A stretch of DNA of 64,000 nt from Acetobacter farinalis (GCF_011516935.1 NZ_WOTF01000003.1:1-64000), one strand, 5' to 3'; shown: positions 34,509 through 46,359, numbered from the stretch's first letter. The notes: a model not told the origin generated them from the letters alone. Made by a program: numbers and translations.

Positions 34509-36608
34509 TTACTCCGCCGCCACTGCCGCTGCAGGCCCGTAAACGCGGGAACATTCCGCCATGGTCGGGCTGGCCCGGCTGATGGCATTTGTCAGGTAAT
34601 AATCCCGCACCACAGGCCTGAAGGCTCCTGCCTCAACGCGCCCTTCCGGCGCGCTGACCGAAGCCGCCGCAGCGGGAGCAGAAGTCCCCTGCCCGGCAAT
34701 CTGCGCCGCGGGTTGCAGCCCCCCGCCCCCCTGCCGGAATACCGGATTGATGGCCGCCATACGTTCGCGCACTGCCTCCAGCGTGTCATAAGGCAGCGTC
34801 TTGCCCAGCACTTCTGAAAAAGCCCGGAGAATACGCCAGTCCTCCCGCGCCTCGCCGGGCGGGAAAACAGCGCGGAAACTGCGCTGAACACGGCCTTCCG
34901 TGTTCACATAGGTGCCGGGTTTTTCCGTATAGGCCGCACCGGGCAGAATGATATCCGCACGGGCCGCTGCGGCATCCCCATGGTGGCCCTGATACACCAC
35001 GAATGTCTCTGTCCCGATTTTATCAACCGGGAACTCATCCGCTCCCAGCAGCCAGAGAATATCCACCCCGCCACGCAGCATGCCGGACGCCGAGCGCCCA
35101 CGCAGGCCGGGCACAAGCCCAAGATCCAGCCCAGCCACGCGGGACGCGGCCGTATGCAGGATATTCAGCCCCTGCCAGCCCTCGGCCACGGCTTCACCCT
35201 GAGAAAGCAGGGTCTGGCATGCCGCATAAATTCCGGCGGCATCCGGGCGCGTCAGGGCACCATGCCCGAGAATGATCATCGGGCGCTTTGCCTTGCGGAA
35301 GGCCTCGGCAAATTCTGAGCCTCCGGCCTGCAGCGCGCCCAGCGCCTCCGGCCCATCCCCCAGAACCGTGACATCATATGTCGGGTCCGTAGGCGGTTGG
35401 CCAATCATCCCGATGGGAAAATGCCCCCGCCCGGCAGCAAGAAAGCGCTTGCGGATACGGGCATTGAGCACCGGCGCTTCATGCCGGGGGTGCGTTCCCA
35501 CCAGCAGAAGGACATCCGCTTCCCCTATGCCGGTAATGCCACTGTTAAACAGATATCCTTCGCGCGAGGTGAGATCATACCACGCGTTATCCTGCCGACA
35601 GTCGACATTGGGGGAGCCGAGAGCGGCCATCAGGTCTTTCAGGGCGCACAGGCTTTCCGCATCACACAGATCTCCCGCCACCGCACCAATCTGATAGCCT
35701 GCAACACCATCCAGCCTGCGGGCCAGCGCCACAAATGCATCCTGCCAGGAGGCTTCCACAAGCTTGCCATGCACCCGCACCCACGGGCGATCCAGCCGCC
35801 TGCGCTTCAACCCGTCAATTGAAAAACGGCCTTTATCAGACAGCCATTCTTCATTCACCTCATCATTCACCCGAGGCACAATCCGCATAACCTCACCGCT
35901 ACGCGCATGAACCTGAATATTGGTGCCGACAGCATCCATCACATCAATGCTGTCTGTCTTCTTGTATTCCCAGGAGCGACCGTGGAAGGCTGCGGGCTTG
36001 GATGTCAGTGCGCCAACAGGGCAGACATCAATCAGATTGCCTGACAGCTCGGACGTCAGGGCCTTTTCCACATAGGTGGTGATCTCAGCGTTTTCCCCGC
36101 GAAACACCATGCCCAGTTCCGGCGTGCCAGCAACCTCCGTGGTGAAGCGCACACACCGCGTGCACTGGATGCAGCGCGTCATGACGGTTTTGACCAGCGG
36201 GCCAATATCCTTGTCCGTCACGGCCCTCTTTGCTTCGTGGTAGCGTGAGATGCCCGTGCCGTAACCGTATGCCTGATCCTGCAGATCACACTCACCGCCC
36301 TGATCACAGATCGGGCAATCCAGCGGGTGGTTAATCAGCAGAAATTCCATCACGGCACGCCGGGCGCGCCGCACAACTTCCGTATCCGTCAGGATTTCCA
36401 TCCCTTCGGACACGGGAAAACCGCAGGAGGCAACAGGCTTTGGCGCACGCGCCACCTGCACAAGGCACATCCGGCAATTCCCCGCGACCGAGAGCCGCTC
36501 ATGGTAGCAGAAGCGCGGGATTTCCTTCCCTGCGGCCTCGCAGGCCTGCAAGGCGCTGAAATCGGGCGGCACATCAACCGGAGTGCCATCAACAATCACC
36601 CTCACCAT
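34509..36608 (-). CDS. nuoG: NADH-quinone oxidoreductase subunit G
   Basis: A 699-aa hydrophilic subunit. An N-terminal 2Fe-2S ferredoxin domain (FCYHERLSVAGNCRMCLVQV) carries N1b, then come the HPLDCPICDQGGECDLQD motif for N5/N4 type clusters, CIQCTRCVRF, and a molybdopterin-oxidoreductase-like C-terminal domain. The last 60 residues are alanine-rich and variable. It follows nuoF by 5 nt. Confidence 0.96.
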   Translation of the reverse strand: MVRVIVDGTPVDVPPDFSALQACEAAGKEIPRFCYHERLSVAGNCRMCLVQVARAPKPVASCGFPVSEGMEILTDTEVVRRARRAVMEFLLINHPLDCPICDQGGECDLQDQAYGYGTGISRYHEAKRAVTDKDIGPLVKTVMTRCIQCTRCVRFTTEVAGTPELGMVFRGENAEITTYVEKALTSELSGNLIDVCPVGALTSKPAAFHGRSWEYKKTDSIDVMDAVGTNIQVHARSGEVMRIVPRVNDEVNEEWLSDKGRFSIDGLKRRRLDRPWVRVHGKLVEASWQDAFVALARRLDGVAGYQIGAVAGDLCDAESLCALKDLMAALGSPNVDCRQDNAWYDLTSREGYLFNSGITGIGEADVLLLVGTHPRHEAPVLNARIRKRFLAAGRGHFPIGMIGQPPTDPTYDVTVLGDGPEALGALQAGGSEFAEAFRKAKRPMIILGHGALTRPDAAGIYAACQTLLSQGEAVAEGWQGLNILHTAASRVAGLDLGLVPGLRGRSASGMLRGGVDILWLLGADEFPVDKIGTETFVVYQGHHGDAAAARADIILPGAAYTEKPGTYVNTEGRVQRSFRAVFPPGEAREDWRILRAFSEVLGKTLPYDTLEAVRERMAAINPVFRQGGGGLQPAAQIAGQGTSAPAAAASVSAPEGRVEAGAFRPVVRDYYLTNAISRASPTMAECSRVYGPAAAVAAE

Positions 36609-36613
36609 AGCCT

Positions 36614-37942
36614 TTACTCCGCAGCCACTGGCACGCCGGAGGCTGGCACCTGAACCAGCCCGGTGCCGCCATGCGTTGCCTTATAGTGGCGGATGCGCGC
36701 CTCCAGCTCCGGCCGGAAATGGCGGATAAGCCCCTGAATAGGCCAGGCCGCCGCATCCCCCAGCGCGCAGATGGTATTGCCTTCCACCTGCCGGGTGACC
36801 TGCTCCAGCAGGTCAATTTCTTCCAGTTCGGCCCGCCCCTGCACCATGCGGTCCATCATGCGCATCATCCATCCGGTACCTTCCCGGCATGGCGTGCACT
36901 GCCCGCAGCTCTCATGTTTGAAAAACCGTGAGAACCGGGCAATAGCTTCCACAATATCGGTGGATTTATCCATGACGATCATGCACCCCGTTCCCAGGCC
37001 AGACTGCACGGCACGAAGACTGTCATAATCCATAAGAACAGTCTCACACACGGATTTTGGCAAGACAGGAACAGAGCAGCCACCGGGAATAACGGCCAGA
37101 AGATTATCCCACCCACCACGGACACCGCCTCCGTGCTTCTCGATAATCTCTTTGAGCGGCACACTGAGTTCTTCTTCAAAAACACAGGGTGTATTCACAT
37201 GGCCGGAAATGGCCATCAACTTGCTGCCTGTATTATTCGGCCGGCCAAGCCCAGCAAACCATGCCCCTCCCCGGCGCATGATTGTCGAGGCGACGGCAAT
37301 ACTTTCCACGTTATTCACCGTGGTCGGGCAGCCATACAGACCCACCCCGGCAGGAAACGGCGGCTTCATCCGGGGCTGGCCTTTTTTGCCTTCCAGACTT
37401 TCCAGCTGGGCCGTTTCTTCCCCGCAGATATAGGCACCTGCTCCACGATGGATAAAGAAATCAAAATCCCAACCCGAGCCCGCAGCATTTTTACCAATAA
37501 GCCCGGCTTCATAGGCTTCATCAACAGCCACCTGAAGACGCATTGCCTCGTTGAAAAACTCACCGCGCACGTAAATATAGGCTACATGCGCACCCATTGC
37601 GAAGGCGGCAATCAGCGCACTTTCAATCAGCTTGTGCGGTTCATGCCGTAAAACTTCGCGGTCCTTGCAGGTGCCGGGCTCAGATTCATCCCCGTTGATA
37701 ACGAGATAGTGCGGCTTGCCATCAGACTGTTTTGGCATGAAGGACCACTTCAGTCCGGTCGGGAAACCAGCCCCCCCACGGCCACGCAGGCCTGAGGCTT
37801 TCATTTCCGCAATAATTCCGTCACGCCCCTTTGCAAGAATGGCAGCCGTATCCTGCCAGTCACCCCGCTTGCGCGCGCCCTCAAGCCGCCAGTCCCCCTG
37901 GCCGTAGAGGTTTGTGAAGATCCGGTCCTTGTCCTGCAACAT
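36614..37942 (-). CDS. nuoF: NADH-quinone oxidoreductase subunit F
   Basis: A 442-aa NADH- and FMN-binding subunit with cluster N3. The glycine-rich [16 protein letters not shown] motif near 50-65 and [21 protein letters not shown] bind NADH and [13 protein letters not shown] near 350-359 plus a later Cys binds the 4Fe-4S cluster. It is 11 nt downstream of nuoE. Confidence 0.97.
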   Translation of the reverse strand: MLQDKDRIFTNLYGQGDWRLEGARKRGDWQDTAAILAKGRDGIIAEMKASGLRGRGGAGFPTGLKWSFMPKQSDGKPHYLVINGDESEPGTCKDREVLRHEPHKLIESALIAAFAMGAHVAYIYVRGEFFNEAMRLQVAVDEAYEAGLIGKNAAGSGWDFDFFIHRGAGAYICGEETAQLESLEGKKGQPRMKPPFPAGVGLYGCPTTVNNVESIAVASTIMRRGGAWFAGLGRPNNTGSKLMAISGHVNTPCVFEEELSVPLKEIIEKHGGGVRGGWDNLLAVIPGGCSVPVLPKSVCETVLMDYDSLRAVQSGLGTGCMIVMDKSTDIVEAIARFSRFFKHESCGQCTPCREGTGWMMRMMDRMVQGRAELEEIDLLEQVTRQVEGNTICALGDAAAWPIQGLIRHFRPELEARIRHYKATHGGTGLVQVPASGVPVAAE

Positions 37943-37953
37943 GCCCGTCTCTC

Positions 37954-38586
37954 CTACTTGTTTTCTGAAATGGAATGGACGGGGTCCATCAGTGTTTTAC
38001 GTCCGCCTTCGGGAGCAGAACCACTGCGATTAATGGTTGGCCCTGCCGGAGGGCGTTCCCCTTTACGCAGCGATTCAATCAGCGCGACGGTACGCGGGCC
38101 GTCCATGTCTTCATAATAATCATCATCCACCTGAAGAATGGGCGCATTGGAACACGCCCCCAGACATTCCACCTGTGTCAGGGTGAACTGGCCATCCGCG
38201 CTGGTTTCTCCAAATGCCGTAATGCCCGTGGCCCGCTTGCAGGCCGCCACAACATCATCCGAGCCACGCAGCCAGCAGGGTGTGGTGGTGCAAACCTGCA
38301 AATGGTAGCGCCCCACAGGTTTTGTGTTGAACATGGTGTAAAAGGAAGCCACCTCGTAAACACGAATGGCCGCCATACCCAGCCTGCGCGCAATCTCATC
38401 CATCGCAACAACAGGCACCCATGCGCTGCCGGTCAGCCGCCCCATCTGTCTCTGTGCGATATAGAGCAGAGGCATGACCGCGCTAGCTTTGCGCTCCGGC
38501 GGATATTTGCTGAGCGCAACAACAATTTCTGCTTCGGAGGCAGAATCAAAAACAAAGCTGTCTGGTTGTGCCTGTTGGGTGTTCAT
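37954..38586 (-). CDS. nuoE: NADH-quinone oxidoreductase subunit E
   Basis: A 210-aa thioredoxin-like 2Fe-2S protein (cluster N1a). The ligands lie in [10 protein letters not shown] and [11 protein letters not shown]. It ends in a hydrophilic tail of about 35 residues that is longer than usual and variable. It overlaps nuoD by 4 nt. Confidence 0.95.
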   Translation of the reverse strand: MNTQQAQPDSFVFDSASEAEIVVALSKYPPERKASAVMPLLYIAQRQMGRLTGSAWVPVVAMDEIARRLGMAAIRVYEVASFYTMFNTKPVGRYHLQVCTTTPCWLRGSDDVVAACKRATGITAFGETSADGQFTLTQVECLGACSNAPILQVDDDYYEDMDGPRTVALIESLRKGERPPAGPTINRSGSAPEGGRKTLMDPVHSISENK

Positions 38587-39866
38587 CGGTCAATCTCCCC
38601 AAAAACAAGATCGAGAGAGCCAAGAACCGCCACCATATCCGCCAGCATGGACCGGCGGGACAGTTCATCCAGCGCCTGCAAATGCGCGAAACCGGTCGGA
38701 CGAATTTTGCAGCGATACGGGCGATTGCTACCATCAGCCACCAGATACACCCCGAACTCCCCTTTCGGGCTTTCCACCGCCGTATATGTCGCACCCGGCG
38801 GCACATGATACCCCTCACTATAGAGCTTGAAGTGATGGATCAGCGCCTCCATCGAGCGCTTCATTTCCGCACGCGGCGGCGGGCTGAATTTCGGGTCCTG
38901 CACTTTGACCGCACCGGGCCGGATCTGTGTCAGGCACTGTTCGATAATGCTGACACTCTCACGCATTTCCGCAACACGCACCAGATAGCGATCATAACAG
39001 TCGCCATGCCGGGCTACAGGCACATTAAACTCCACCTTATGGTAATTGTCATAAGGCTGCGTACGCCGCAGATCCCACGGCACACCGGACGCCCTGAGGC
39101 AGGGGCCACTGAACCCCCACGCCAGAGCCTGCTCACTTGTAAAAATGCCAATCCCGACAGTGCGTTGCTTCCATATCCGGTTTTCCGTCAGCAGCCCTTC
39201 CAGCTCATCAATCCACGCCGGAAATTCCTTGGCCCAGGCCCCGATTTTATCTTCCAGACCCGCCGGAATATCCCGCGCCACACCGCCCGGGCGGAAATAA
39301 TTGGCATGGAACCGCGCACCGGATGCTGCTTCGTAGAACTCCAGAAGCTTCTCGCGCTCTTCATACCCCCACAGGGCGGGCGTTACCGCGCCACAGTCCA
39401 GACCGAGAGCGGTAATATTCAAAATATGGTTCAGAACACGAGTGATTTCCGCAAACATCACCCTCAGCCAACGGGCGCGTTCAGGAATTTCAATCCCGAG
39501 AAGCTTTTCCGTCGCCAGCGCGAAGGCCTGCTCCTCACACATGGGAGAAACATAGTCCAGCCGGTCAAAATACGGGAGCGCCTTCTGATAGGTCTTATAC
39601 TCGATCAGCTTTTCCGTACCACGGTGTAAAAGGCCGATATGCGGCACCGTGCGCGTAACAAGCTCGCCTTCCATATCCAGCACAAGGCGCAGCACACCAT
39701 GCGCGGACGGGTGCTGTGGCCCGAAGTTCAGCGTGTGGGAGTTAAGCTCCAGCGTCTTGCTTTCCTGCGCAGCCCCCGGCTGGTCAGGCAGCAGGGTTTC
39801 CGGAATATCCACGCGCAGAATCTCATCTGCTTCACGGAGCAGGGCTTCCTTGCTTACATCCGTCAT
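38583..39866 (-). CDS. nuoD: NADH-quinone oxidoreductase subunit D
   Basis: A 427-aa subunit of the quinone-reduction module. The family motifs are [19 protein letters not shown] near 47-65, [14 protein letters not shown] near 77-90, and DIVFGEIDR-like [10 protein letters not shown] at the C-terminus. Separate nuoC and nuoD genes are present, as in other alphaproteobacteria, rather than the fused nuoCD of enterobacteria. Confidence 0.97.
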   Translation of the reverse strand: MTDVSKEALLREADEILRVDIPETLLPDQPGAAQESKTLELNSHTLNFGPQHPSAHGVLRLVLDMEGELVTRTVPHIGLLHRGTEKLIEYKTYQKALPYFDRLDYVSPMCEEQAFALATEKLLGIEIPERARWLRVMFAEITRVLNHILNITALGLDCGAVTPALWGYEEREKLLEFYEAASGARFHANYFRPGGVARDIPAGLEDKIGAWAKEFPAWIDELEGLLTENRIWKQRTVGIGIFTSEQALAWGFSGPCLRASGVPWDLRRTQPYDNYHKVEFNVPVARHGDCYDRYLVRVAEMRESVSIIEQCLTQIRPGAVKVQDPKFSPPPRAEMKRSMEALIHHFKLYSEGYHVPPGATYTAVESPKGEFGVYLVADGSNRPYRCKIRPTGFAHLQALDELSRRSMLADMVAVLGSLDLVFGEIDR

Positions 39867-40525
39867 CCGCGTGACCTCTTGATATGCTGCCTGACTTCAT
39901 GGGCCTTCTCGTCACCCGGCAAGGTCATCATGCCTTCCCAAGGGGAAACGAAGTCAAAATCCCGGAAGTCCTGCGTGAGGGAAACCGGCTCTTTCACCAC
40001 CTCGCGGCGCTCCAGATCGTAACGGACCTCTTCATACCCGGTCAGCGGGAAGTCCTTACGCAGAGGGAACCCCTCAAACCCGTCATCCGTCAGGATGCGC
40101 CGCAGGTCCGGGTGCCCGGAAAACTGCACGCCGAACAGATCGTAACACTCACGCTCCCACCAGGAGGCAGACGGCCACAGCCCGGATATGGACGGCACCG
40201 GCGTCCTTTCATCCGTGGTGATAATCACGCGGATACGCTGATTATGCGTGACAGACAGCAGGTTATAGACAACCTCAAACCGCTCCGCGCGGCTGGGATA
40301 GTCCACCCCGCACAGATCCATCATCTGCTCGAAGCGGCAGGCACGATCATCCCGCAGGAACGCCATGAGCGGCAGAATCTGGTCGCGCGTGGTGCGCACC
40401 ACCAGTTCCCCCTTTTCCAGCTCTGCGGAAGAGATGCCCGGCCGTGTCGTGGCGAGGGTAAAGGCCAGCGCCCCGAGGCGCCCCTGCATACGGACCTGCC
40501 GTGAGGAAACGGGACGCTCAGCCAC
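39863..40525 (-). CDS. nuoC: NADH-quinone oxidoreductase subunit C
   Basis: A 220-aa subunit of the 30 kDa family, recognised by [22 protein letters not shown] and [21 protein letters not shown] near 120-165. It overlaps nuoB by 8 nt and nuoD by 4 nt. It has no cofactor and supports the NuoD/B quinone module. Confidence 0.95.
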   Translation of the reverse strand: MAERPVSSRQVRMQGRLGALAFTLATTRPGISSAELEKGELVVRTTRDQILPLMAFLRDDRACRFEQMMDLCGVDYPSRAERFEVVYNLLSVTHNQRIRVIITTDERTPVPSISGLWPSASWWERECYDLFGVQFSGHPDLRRILTDDGFEGFPLRKDFPLTGYEEVRYDLERREVVKEPVSLTQDFRDFDFVSPWEGMMTLPGDEKAHEVRQHIKRSRG

Positions 40526-41081
40526 GGAGAATGGTCCCTGTCCGACGGATTTTCTTCTGCAACAGCATAATGCCGTAAATCAGGGCCTCAGCCGTGGGCG
40601 GGCACCCGGGCACATACACATCCACCGGCACAATCCGGTCACACCCGCGCACCACGGAGTAGGAATAGTGGTAATAGCCGCCACCATTGGCGCAGGACCC
40701 CATGGAGATCACCCAGCGTGGTTCCGCCATCTGCTCGTAAAGCCGACGCAGCACCGGGGCCATCTTGTTCGTCAGCGTACCTGCCACGATCATGACATCA
40801 GACTGGCGCGGTGAGCCGCGAGGAATAATCCCCATCCGGTCCAGATCATAGCGGGGCATGTAGGCGTGGATCATCTCCACGGCACAGCAGGCCAGCCCGA
40901 ACGACATGGGCCACAGGCTACCCGTACGCCCCCAGTTGACCAGCTTGTCCAGATTGGCAACCACGAAGCCCTTTTCGGCAATAGCTCCGGTAATGCCGCG
41001 CACAACAGCATCCTGCTCCGGGCCCGGAGGAAGGGCTTCCCGATTCCAGAGAATGGTTTCGTCTTGCGGATTTGCAGACAT
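40518..41081 (-). CDS. nuoB: NADH-quinone oxidoreductase subunit B
   Basis: A 187-aa subunit carrying the terminal cluster N2. The ligands are the tandem Cys pair in FGLACCAVE, Cys in MGSCANGG and Cys in [10 protein letters not shown] 41081 was chosen because a strong GAGGGAG ribosome site precedes it and it lies 11 nt after nuoA; the frame is open further upstream inside nuoA. Confidence 0.96.
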   Translation of the reverse strand: MSANPQDETILWNREALPPGPEQDAVVRGITGAIAEKGFVVANLDKLVNWGRTGSLWPMSFGLACCAVEMIHAYMPRYDLDRMGIIPRGSPRQSDVMIVAGTLTNKMAPVLRRLYEQMAEPRWVISMGSCANGGGYYHYSYSVVRGCDRIVPVDVYVPGCPPTAEALIYGIMLLQKKIRRTGTILRG

Positions 41082-41092
41082 CGGCGGCTCCC

Positions 41093-41458
41093 TCAATCCC
41101 AGTCCAGCGCGCCTTTGCGCCATTCATATAAAAACCCGATCCCCAGAACACTCAGGAACCCCAGCATGGACAAAAAACCGAACAGGCCAATACGGGAAAG
41201 GCTGACAGCCCAAGGGAACAGGAACGCGACTTCGAGATCGAAAATAATAAAAAGGATTGCGACCAGATAAAACCGCACATCAAAGCGACGCCGGGCATCA
41301 TCAAAAGCTTCAAACCCGCATTCGTATGCCGTTACTTTTTCCGGGTACGGTTTCTGCTGGCCGCATACAAGGGCCATACCTAACATTGCCGCCGCAATAA
41401 CAACCGAAATAGCACCGAATACCAGAACGGGCGCGTAGTCACCAAGAACAGAGGGCAT
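41093..41458 (-). CDS. nuoA: NADH-quinone oxidoreductase subunit A, first gene of the complex I operon
   Basis: A 121-aa three-helix membrane subunit. The conserved loop [24 protein letters not shown] (about 41-64) includes the quinone-gate cysteine. AAGGAA lies six bases before ATG 41458. It opens an operon that probably runs nuoABCDEFGHIJKL-N-birA-coaX-rnj to the terminator at 25178. The upstream region holds a 16-bp palindrome at 41599-41614. Confidence 0.96.
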   Translation of the reverse strand: MPSVLGDYAPVLVFGAISVVIAAAMLGMALVCGQQKPYPEKVTAYECGFEAFDDARRRFDVRFYLVAILFIIFDLEVAFLFPWAVSLSRIGLFGFLSMLGFLSVLGIGFLYEWRKGALDWD

Positions 41459-41598
41459 CTGTATTCCTTGCGTGAGGAAGATCGTGAAGATCAGACATCA
41501 TGCAAAGGAGCCTAAACCCAAGTCCTGACAACAACCATGCCCCATCACCAGTAATAATGGGCACTTTCCCGTGATTATTTTGGTCGGGAACGTTAAAA

Positions 41599-41614
41599 CG
41601 CCATAAATATGGCG
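41599..41614. repeat. 16-bp palindrome upstream of nuoA
   Basis: CGCCATA (41599-41605) and TATGGCG (41608-41614) form perfect arms around AA, 141 bp upstream of the nuoA start. It may be an operator for the complex I operon. The consensus is not recognised. Confidence 0.4.
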
Positions 41615-41709
41615 GAATACTCAAGATTTGGGGGGGAATTCATAAAAGCGAGAGCATCTTGAATTTTCAGTGCTCTGCGCGGAACACCATGACATTCCTG
41701 AAGAAATCA

Positions 41710-41784
41710 TGGTGGGCGATGACGGGGTCGAACCGCCGGCCCTCTCGGTGTAAACGAGACGCTCTACCTCTGAGCTAATCGCCC
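41710..41784 (-). tRNA. tRNA-Val (anticodon UAC)
   Basis: A 75-nt cloverleaf on the minus strand. The acceptor GGGCGAT pairs with ATCGCCC, the anticodon stem TCTCG/CGAGA encloses TTTACAC with anticodon TAC, and the T-loop reads GGTTCGACCC. The 3' CCA is encoded (41710-41712). It lies between HU and nuoA on the same strand. Confidence 0.95.
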
Positions 41785-41814
41785 GCTGAAAGCGTATGTG
41801 TCACAAACAGAAGC

Positions 41815-41849
41815 GGCCGGCAACCCTTCCAGTGGAAGTTTTACCGGCC
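41815..41849 (-). terminator. Stem-loop after HU
   Basis: GGCCGG (41815-41820) pairs with CCGGCC (41844-41849) and an inner CTTCC/GGAAG stem lies within an internal loop. It stands 31 nt after the HU stop, before tRNA-Val. A weak T-rich stretch follows on the minus strand, so termination may be partial. Confidence 0.45.
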
Positions 41850-41879
41850 GGAAACCAGAAAACTGTCAGTCAGGAGACT

Positions 41880-42164
41880 TCAGCTCACGGCATCCTTCAG
41901 AGCCTTACCCGGCTTGAAGCGCACTGAGGTAGAGGCCGGAATATCAATTTCCTCGCCCGTACGCGGATTGCGCCCTTTGGCTGCCTTGCGTGAGGCCGTT
42001 ACAAACGTGCCAAAACCGACCAGACGGACTTCCTGCTTGCGGGAAAGGGCCTTTTCGATTGCACCGAATACGGCGTCGACCACTTCTCCAGCCTTCGCCT
42101 TGGGCAGAGCTGCCTCGTCGGCCACTGCCGCAACGAGTTCCTGCTTGTTAAGTGGCTTCTCCAT
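41880..42164 (-). CDS. hupB: DNA-binding protein HU
   Basis: A 94-aa histone-like HU protein. The opening NKQELVAAVADEAALPKAKA and the DNA-binding arm FVTASRKAAKGRNPRTGEEI are diagnostic. ATG 42164 has GAGAGG upstream; an earlier in-frame ATG would add eight residues not typical of HU. It compacts DNA and is directly upstream of tRNA-Val and downstream of lon, the usual lon-hupB order. Confidence 0.94.
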   Translation of the reverse strand: MEKPLNKQELVAAVADEAALPKAKAGEVVDAVFGAIEKALSRKQEVRLVGFGTFVTASRKAAKGRNPRTGEEIDIPASTSVRFKPGKALKDAVS

Positions 42165-42238
42165 ATTACGCCTCTCTTTGTTTATCATGAATGGAGCGGC
42201 GGGCGGCTTTAACGTCCGCCTCTCCGCTTCCCGCTCGC

Positions 42239-42266
42239 ACTATGCAGCCGTTTTCCGTTACGTCAA
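42239..42266 (-). promoter_or_regulatory. Candidate HU promoter
   Basis: On the minus strand TTGACG (42261-42266) is followed after 16 nt by CATAGT (42239-42244), about 75 nt upstream of the HU start. This suggests HU has its own promoter apart from lon. Confidence 0.45.
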
Positions 42267-42306
42267 CCAAGCAAGCGTAAACTTCCGTCACATAGCAAAA
42301 TTTACG

Positions 42307-44823
42307 TCAGTGCGGCAGAGCGGCTGCCACCCCATTTCCTTCCTGAGTCGGAACAACTTCGGAAACCTCTTCCCAATGAATGGGCAGGGGTTTGCGCACC
42401 AGCGCCCGCTCAATCACTTCATCCACATGCGAAACAGGGATGATTTCGAGATTATTCTTTACGGAATCAGGGATTTCAGCAAGATCCTTCTCGTTTTCCT
42501 TCGGCAGGAAAACCGTCCGGATCCCGGCCCGCAGCGCTGCCAGAAGCTTCTCTTTCAAGCCGCCAATCGGCAGTACACGCCCCCGCAGAGTGATCTCACC
42601 TGTCATGGCAACATCACGCCGCACCGGAATTCCAGTCATGACGCTGACCAGAGCCGTTGCCATGGCAATACCGGCGGACGGGCCATCTTTAGGAGTCGCA
42701 CCTTCCGGCACGTGCACGTGGAAGCTCCGTTTTTCAAACAGAGTCGGCGCGATCCCAAACGTGGTGGAGCGGCTGCGCACGTAGGAAAACGCCGCTGAGA
42801 CGCTCTCCTTCATGACATCACCCAGCTTGCCCGTTTCGACCACACCGCCCTTGCCAGGCACCATGACGCTTTCAATCGTGAGGATTTCCCCACCGACTTC
42901 CGTCCAGGCAAGACCGGTGACAATGCCCACCATGTCTTCCGCTTCGGTTTCGCCGTAGCGGAAGCGCTTCACGCCAGCCATCTTTTCAAGGTTATCAACC
43001 GTGACAGCAACCTTCTCAGCCTTGCCTGTCACAATCTCCTTCACCGCCTTGCGCGCCAGATTTGCAATTTCGCGCTCAAGGTTACGCACCCCGGCTTCCC
43101 GCGTGTAATAGCGGATCAGGTCGCGCAGGGCTTCATCGGTAATAGACCATTCGTCAGGCTTCAGGCTGTGCGCCTCGGTCTGCTTGGAAATCAGATGGCG
43201 GCGGGCAATCTCAACCTTCTCGTCCTCCGTGTAGCCAGACAGACGGATGATCTCCATACGGTCCAGCAGCGGCTGCGGCATATTCAGGCTGTTTGCCGTC
43301 GTGACAAACATCACATCCGACAGATCATAATCCACTTCCAGATAATGGTCTGCAAATGTGCTGTTCTGCTCCGGGTCCAGCACTTCCAGCAGGGCAGAGG
43401 CCGGGTCTCCGCGCCAGTCCGCTCCGAGCTTGTCAATTTCATCCAGCAGGAACAGCGGGTTGGAAACCTTCGCCTTTTTCATGCCCTGAATGATCTTGCC
43501 CGGCATGGACCCGATATAGGTCCGGCGATGGCCGCGAATTTCGGCTTCATCCCGCACGCCGCCCAGAGACATGCGCACATACGTGCGGCCTGTTGCCTTG
43601 GCAATGGACCGCGCCAGAGAGGTTTTCCCCACGCCCGGAGGCCCGACGAGGCAGAGAATCGGCCCCTTCAGCTTCTGGGAGCGGCTCTGAACCGCCAGAT
43701 ATTCCAGAATACGCTCTTTCACCTTCTCCAGAGCGTAATGGTCCGCATCCAGCACGGCTTCTGCCTCGGCCAGATCATGCCGGACCTTGGTGCGCTTCTT
43801 CCACGGGATACCCAGCAGCCAGTCCAGATAGTTCCGAACCACGGTGGATTCGGCAGACATCGCACTCATGCCACGCAGCTTTTTAAGCTCCGCGAGGGCC
43901 TTTTCCTTCGCTTCCTTTGAAAGCCGGGTTTTGGCGATGCGCTCTTCTATCTCGCTGGTTTCGTCTTTACCGTCCTCGCCTTCCCCCAGCTCTTTCTGAA
44001 TGGCTTTCAACTGCTCGTTCAGATAATATTCGCGCTGGGTTTTCTCCATCTGGCGCTTTACGCGGTTGCGGATTTTCTTCTCAACCTGCAACACGCCGAT
44101 TTCCGCTTCAATATGCGCGAAAACCTTCTCAAGCTGCGCAAGAACGGAGGGAGCCTCCAGAATTTCCTGTTTCTCGGAAATCTTGAGATTCAGATGGCTG
44201 GCAACGGTATCAACCAGCTTGGAGAGATCACTGATCTGGTTGAGGGAGACCAGAACTTCAGACGCGATCTTCTTGTTGAGTTTGATATACTGCTCAAACT
44301 GGGAGACGATGGACCGGCCAAGCGCTTCAGCTTCCGCGCCTTTTGCCGGGTCTTCCACCACATCTTCAATTTCAGCTTCAAAATGCCCGTCAACATCGTG
44401 CAGGGCTTTCACCCGCGCACGGCGGACACCTTCCACCAGCACTTTCACCGTGCCATCAGGCAGCTTGAGCAGTTGCAGGATGGTGGAGAGGGTGCCGAAG
44501 CGATAGACATCATCCGCACCCGGATCATCCTGCGCGGCATCTTTCTGCGCAACCAGAAGAATTTGCCGGTCTTCACGTGTGACGGATTCCAGCGCCTTGA
44601 CGGATTTTTCACGCCCGACAAACAGCGGGACAATCATGTGCGGGAATACAACAATGTCACGCAGCGGCAGAACGGCAATGCGCCCACGCCCGCGTTCCGC
44701 AACAGCCGGAGGGGCGGCCTCTTCCGGAACACTCACAGGCACTTCAGCCGGAGAGACTGCCGCGGGGGTTTCCGCAGGAGATTTGCGCTTACGTTTTACT
44801 GCTGGTTTTTCATTATCAGCCAT
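42307..44823 (-). CDS. lon: ATP-dependent protease Lon
   Basis: An 838-aa Lon. The N-terminal substrate domain begins after an Ala/Pro/Lys-rich leader ([19 protein letters not shown]), the AAA+ Walker A is GPPGVGKT, and the protease domain has the Ser-Lys dyad in PKDGPSAG (Ser) and [10 protein letters not shown] (Lys). ATG 44823 is chosen for AAGGAGG eight bases upstream. The N-terminal basic leader of about 45 residues is longer than in E. coli Lon. It degrades misfolded and regulatory proteins; it stands beside clpX and clpP. Confidence 0.96.
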   Translation of the reverse strand: MADNEKPAVKRKRKSPAETPAAVSPAEVPVSVPEEAAPPAVAERGRGRIAVLPLRDIVVFPHMIVPLFVGREKSVKALESVTREDRQILLVAQKDAAQDDPGADDVYRFGTLSTILQLLKLPDGTVKVLVEGVRRARVKALHDVDGHFEAEIEDVVEDPAKGAEAEALGRSIVSQFEQYIKLNKKIASEVLVSLNQISDLSKLVDTVASHLNLKISEKQEILEAPSVLAQLEKVFAHIEAEIGVLQVEKKIRNRVKRQMEKTQREYYLNEQLKAIQKELGEGEDGKDETSEIEERIAKTRLSKEAKEKALAELKKLRGMSAMSAESTVVRNYLDWLLGIPWKKRTKVRHDLAEAEAVLDADHYALEKVKERILEYLAVQSRSQKLKGPILCLVGPPGVGKTSLARSIAKATGRTYVRMSLGGVRDEAEIRGHRRTYIGSMPGKIIQGMKKAKVSNPLFLLDEIDKLGADWRGDPASALLEVLDPEQNSTFADHYLEVDYDLSDVMFVTTANSLNMPQPLLDRMEIIRLSGYTEDEKVEIARRHLISKQTEAHSLKPDEWSITDEALRDLIRYYTREAGVRNLEREIANLARKAVKEIVTGKAEKVAVTVDNLEKMAGVKRFRYGETEAEDMVGIVTGLAWTEVGGEILTIESVMVPGKGGVVETGKLGDVMKESVSAAFSYVRSRSTTFGIAPTLFEKRSFHVHVPEGATPKDGPSAGIAMATALVSVMTGIPVRRDVAMTGEITLRGRVLPIGGLKEKLLAALRAGIRTVFLPKENEKDLAEIPDSVKNNLEIIPVSHVDEVIERALVRKPLPIHWEEVSEVVPTQEGNGVAAALPH

Positions 44824-44965
44824 AACCATGACCTCCTTCAAGGACGATCCAGGCCGGGCACCCGTCTTGTGGCATACCCAAGCCTGCGGAAACCTGCCAA
44901 CAGGCTTCCAACACCTACCATGTCGTTACGAACGCCCCATTCTGCAATGGGTTAACCAGAAAACC

Positions 44966-44996
44966 CGCCCCGCAGACCCCATCGGGCCTGCGGGCG
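44966..44996 (-). terminator. Terminator after clpX
   Basis: CGCCCCGCAG (44966-44975) pairs with CTGCGGGCG (44988-44996) with one bulge. On the minus strand the stem is followed by GGGTTTTC, a fair Rho-independent terminator between clpX and lon. Confidence 0.6.
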
Positions 44997-45010
44997 CTGT
45001 TTTGCAGTTC

Positions 45011-46276
45011 TTAGGCTGACTGCTCTGTAGGGACGTCTTTCCGCTTCCCGTAAACATAGACCGGGTTTGTTTTTTCCTCGGCCACGTCACGATTGACCAC
45101 CACTTCTTCCACGTTCTCAAGGCCGGGAAGATCGAACATGGTGTTCATCAGGATGCTTTCCATGATGGAACGCAAACCACGGGCACCCGTCTTGCGGGTA
45201 ATCGCGCGGTCCGCAATCGCCTTCAGAGCATCCTCCGTGAAGGAAAGCTGGACATCCTCCATCTGGAACAGGCGCTGATACTGCTTGACCAGAGCATTTT
45301 TCGGCTCGGTCAGAATTCTGATCAGGGCGGCCTCGTCCAGATCTCCCAGCGTTGCCAGAACAGGCAGACGGCCGATAAATTCCGGGATAAGCCCGAATTT
45401 CATCAGGTCTTCCGGCTCCACATCATGGAGAATTTCACCGGTCTTCCGCTCATCGGGGGAGCGCACGTCAGCCCCGAAGCCGATCCCGGTTCCCTTGCCA
45501 CGCGCTGTGATGATCTTGTCCAGACCAGCAAAGGCCCCGCCACAGATAAACAGCATGTTCGTGGTATCCACCTGCAGGAATTCCTGCTGCGGATGCTTGC
45601 GCCCACCCTGCGGCGGCACGGATGCCACGGTGCCTTCCATCAGTTTCAGCAGTGCCTGCTGCACGCCTTCACCGCTCACGTCACGCGTGATGGAGGGGTT
45701 GTCAGACTTGCGGGAAATCTTGTCGATTTCATCGATGTAGACAATGCCGCGCTGGGCGCGTTCCACATTGTAGTCAGACGCCTGCAACAGCTTGAGAATG
45801 ATGTTTTCAACATCTTCCCCCACATAACCGGCTTCGGTCAATGTGGTGGCATCCGCCATGGTGAACGGCACATCCAGAATGCGGGCCAGGGTCTGCGCAA
45901 GCAGGGTCTTGCCCGAACCGGTGGGGCCTACCAGCAGGATGTTGGACTTTGCGAGTTCAACATCATTACCCTTGGTGGCCTGCGTCAGCCGCTTGTAATG
46001 GTTATGGACGGCAACAGAGAGAACCTTTTTCGCCTCAAACTGCCCGATCACATAATCATCAAGAACCTTACAGATCTCTCTGGGAGTCGGCACACCCTCG
46101 CGCGACTTTACCAGTGTCGTCTTGTGCTCTTCACGGATGATATCCATGCAGAGTTCAACACACTCATCGCAGATGAACACAGTCGGGCCAGCAATAAGCT
46201 TGCGCACCTCGTGCTGCGATTTCCCGCAGAAAGAACAATAGAGCGTGTTTTTGGAATCGCCGGACTTTGCGTTCAT
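45011..46276 (-). CDS. clpX: ClpX ATPase subunit of the Clp protease
   Basis: A 421-aa AAA+ unfoldase. The N-terminal zinc finger uses C14, C17, C36 and C39 (CSFCGK and CDECVELC). Walker A is GPTGSGKT near 116-123, and the pore and IGF-loop regions follow (a GIGFGADVR stretch near 272-280 binds ClpP). It recognises tagged substrates and feeds them to ClpP. It is 120 nt downstream of clpP. Confidence 0.97.
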   Translation of the reverse strand: MNAKSGDSKNTLYCSFCGKSQHEVRKLIAGPTVFICDECVELCMDIIREEHKTTLVKSREGVPTPREICKVLDDYVIGQFEAKKVLSVAVHNHYKRLTQATKGNDVELAKSNILLVGPTGSGKTLLAQTLARILDVPFTMADATTLTEAGYVGEDVENIILKLLQASDYNVERAQRGIVYIDEIDKISRKSDNPSITRDVSGEGVQQALLKLMEGTVASVPPQGGRKHPQQEFLQVDTTNMLFICGGAFAGLDKIITARGKGTGIGFGADVRSPDERKTGEILHDVEPEDLMKFGLIPEFIGRLPVLATLGDLDEAALIRILTEPKNALVKQYQRLFQMEDVQLSFTEDALKAIADRAITRKTGARGLRSIMESILMNTMFDLPGLENVEEVVVNRDVAEEKTNPVYVYGKRKDVPTEQSA

Positions 46277-46359
46277 CAGTCCACTCCCTCGATCGTCCCG
46301 GCTCTCAGAGAACCAGAAGCCGGGTTACAAACCCTATCTGCCTTGCTGCGGGCAGACCA

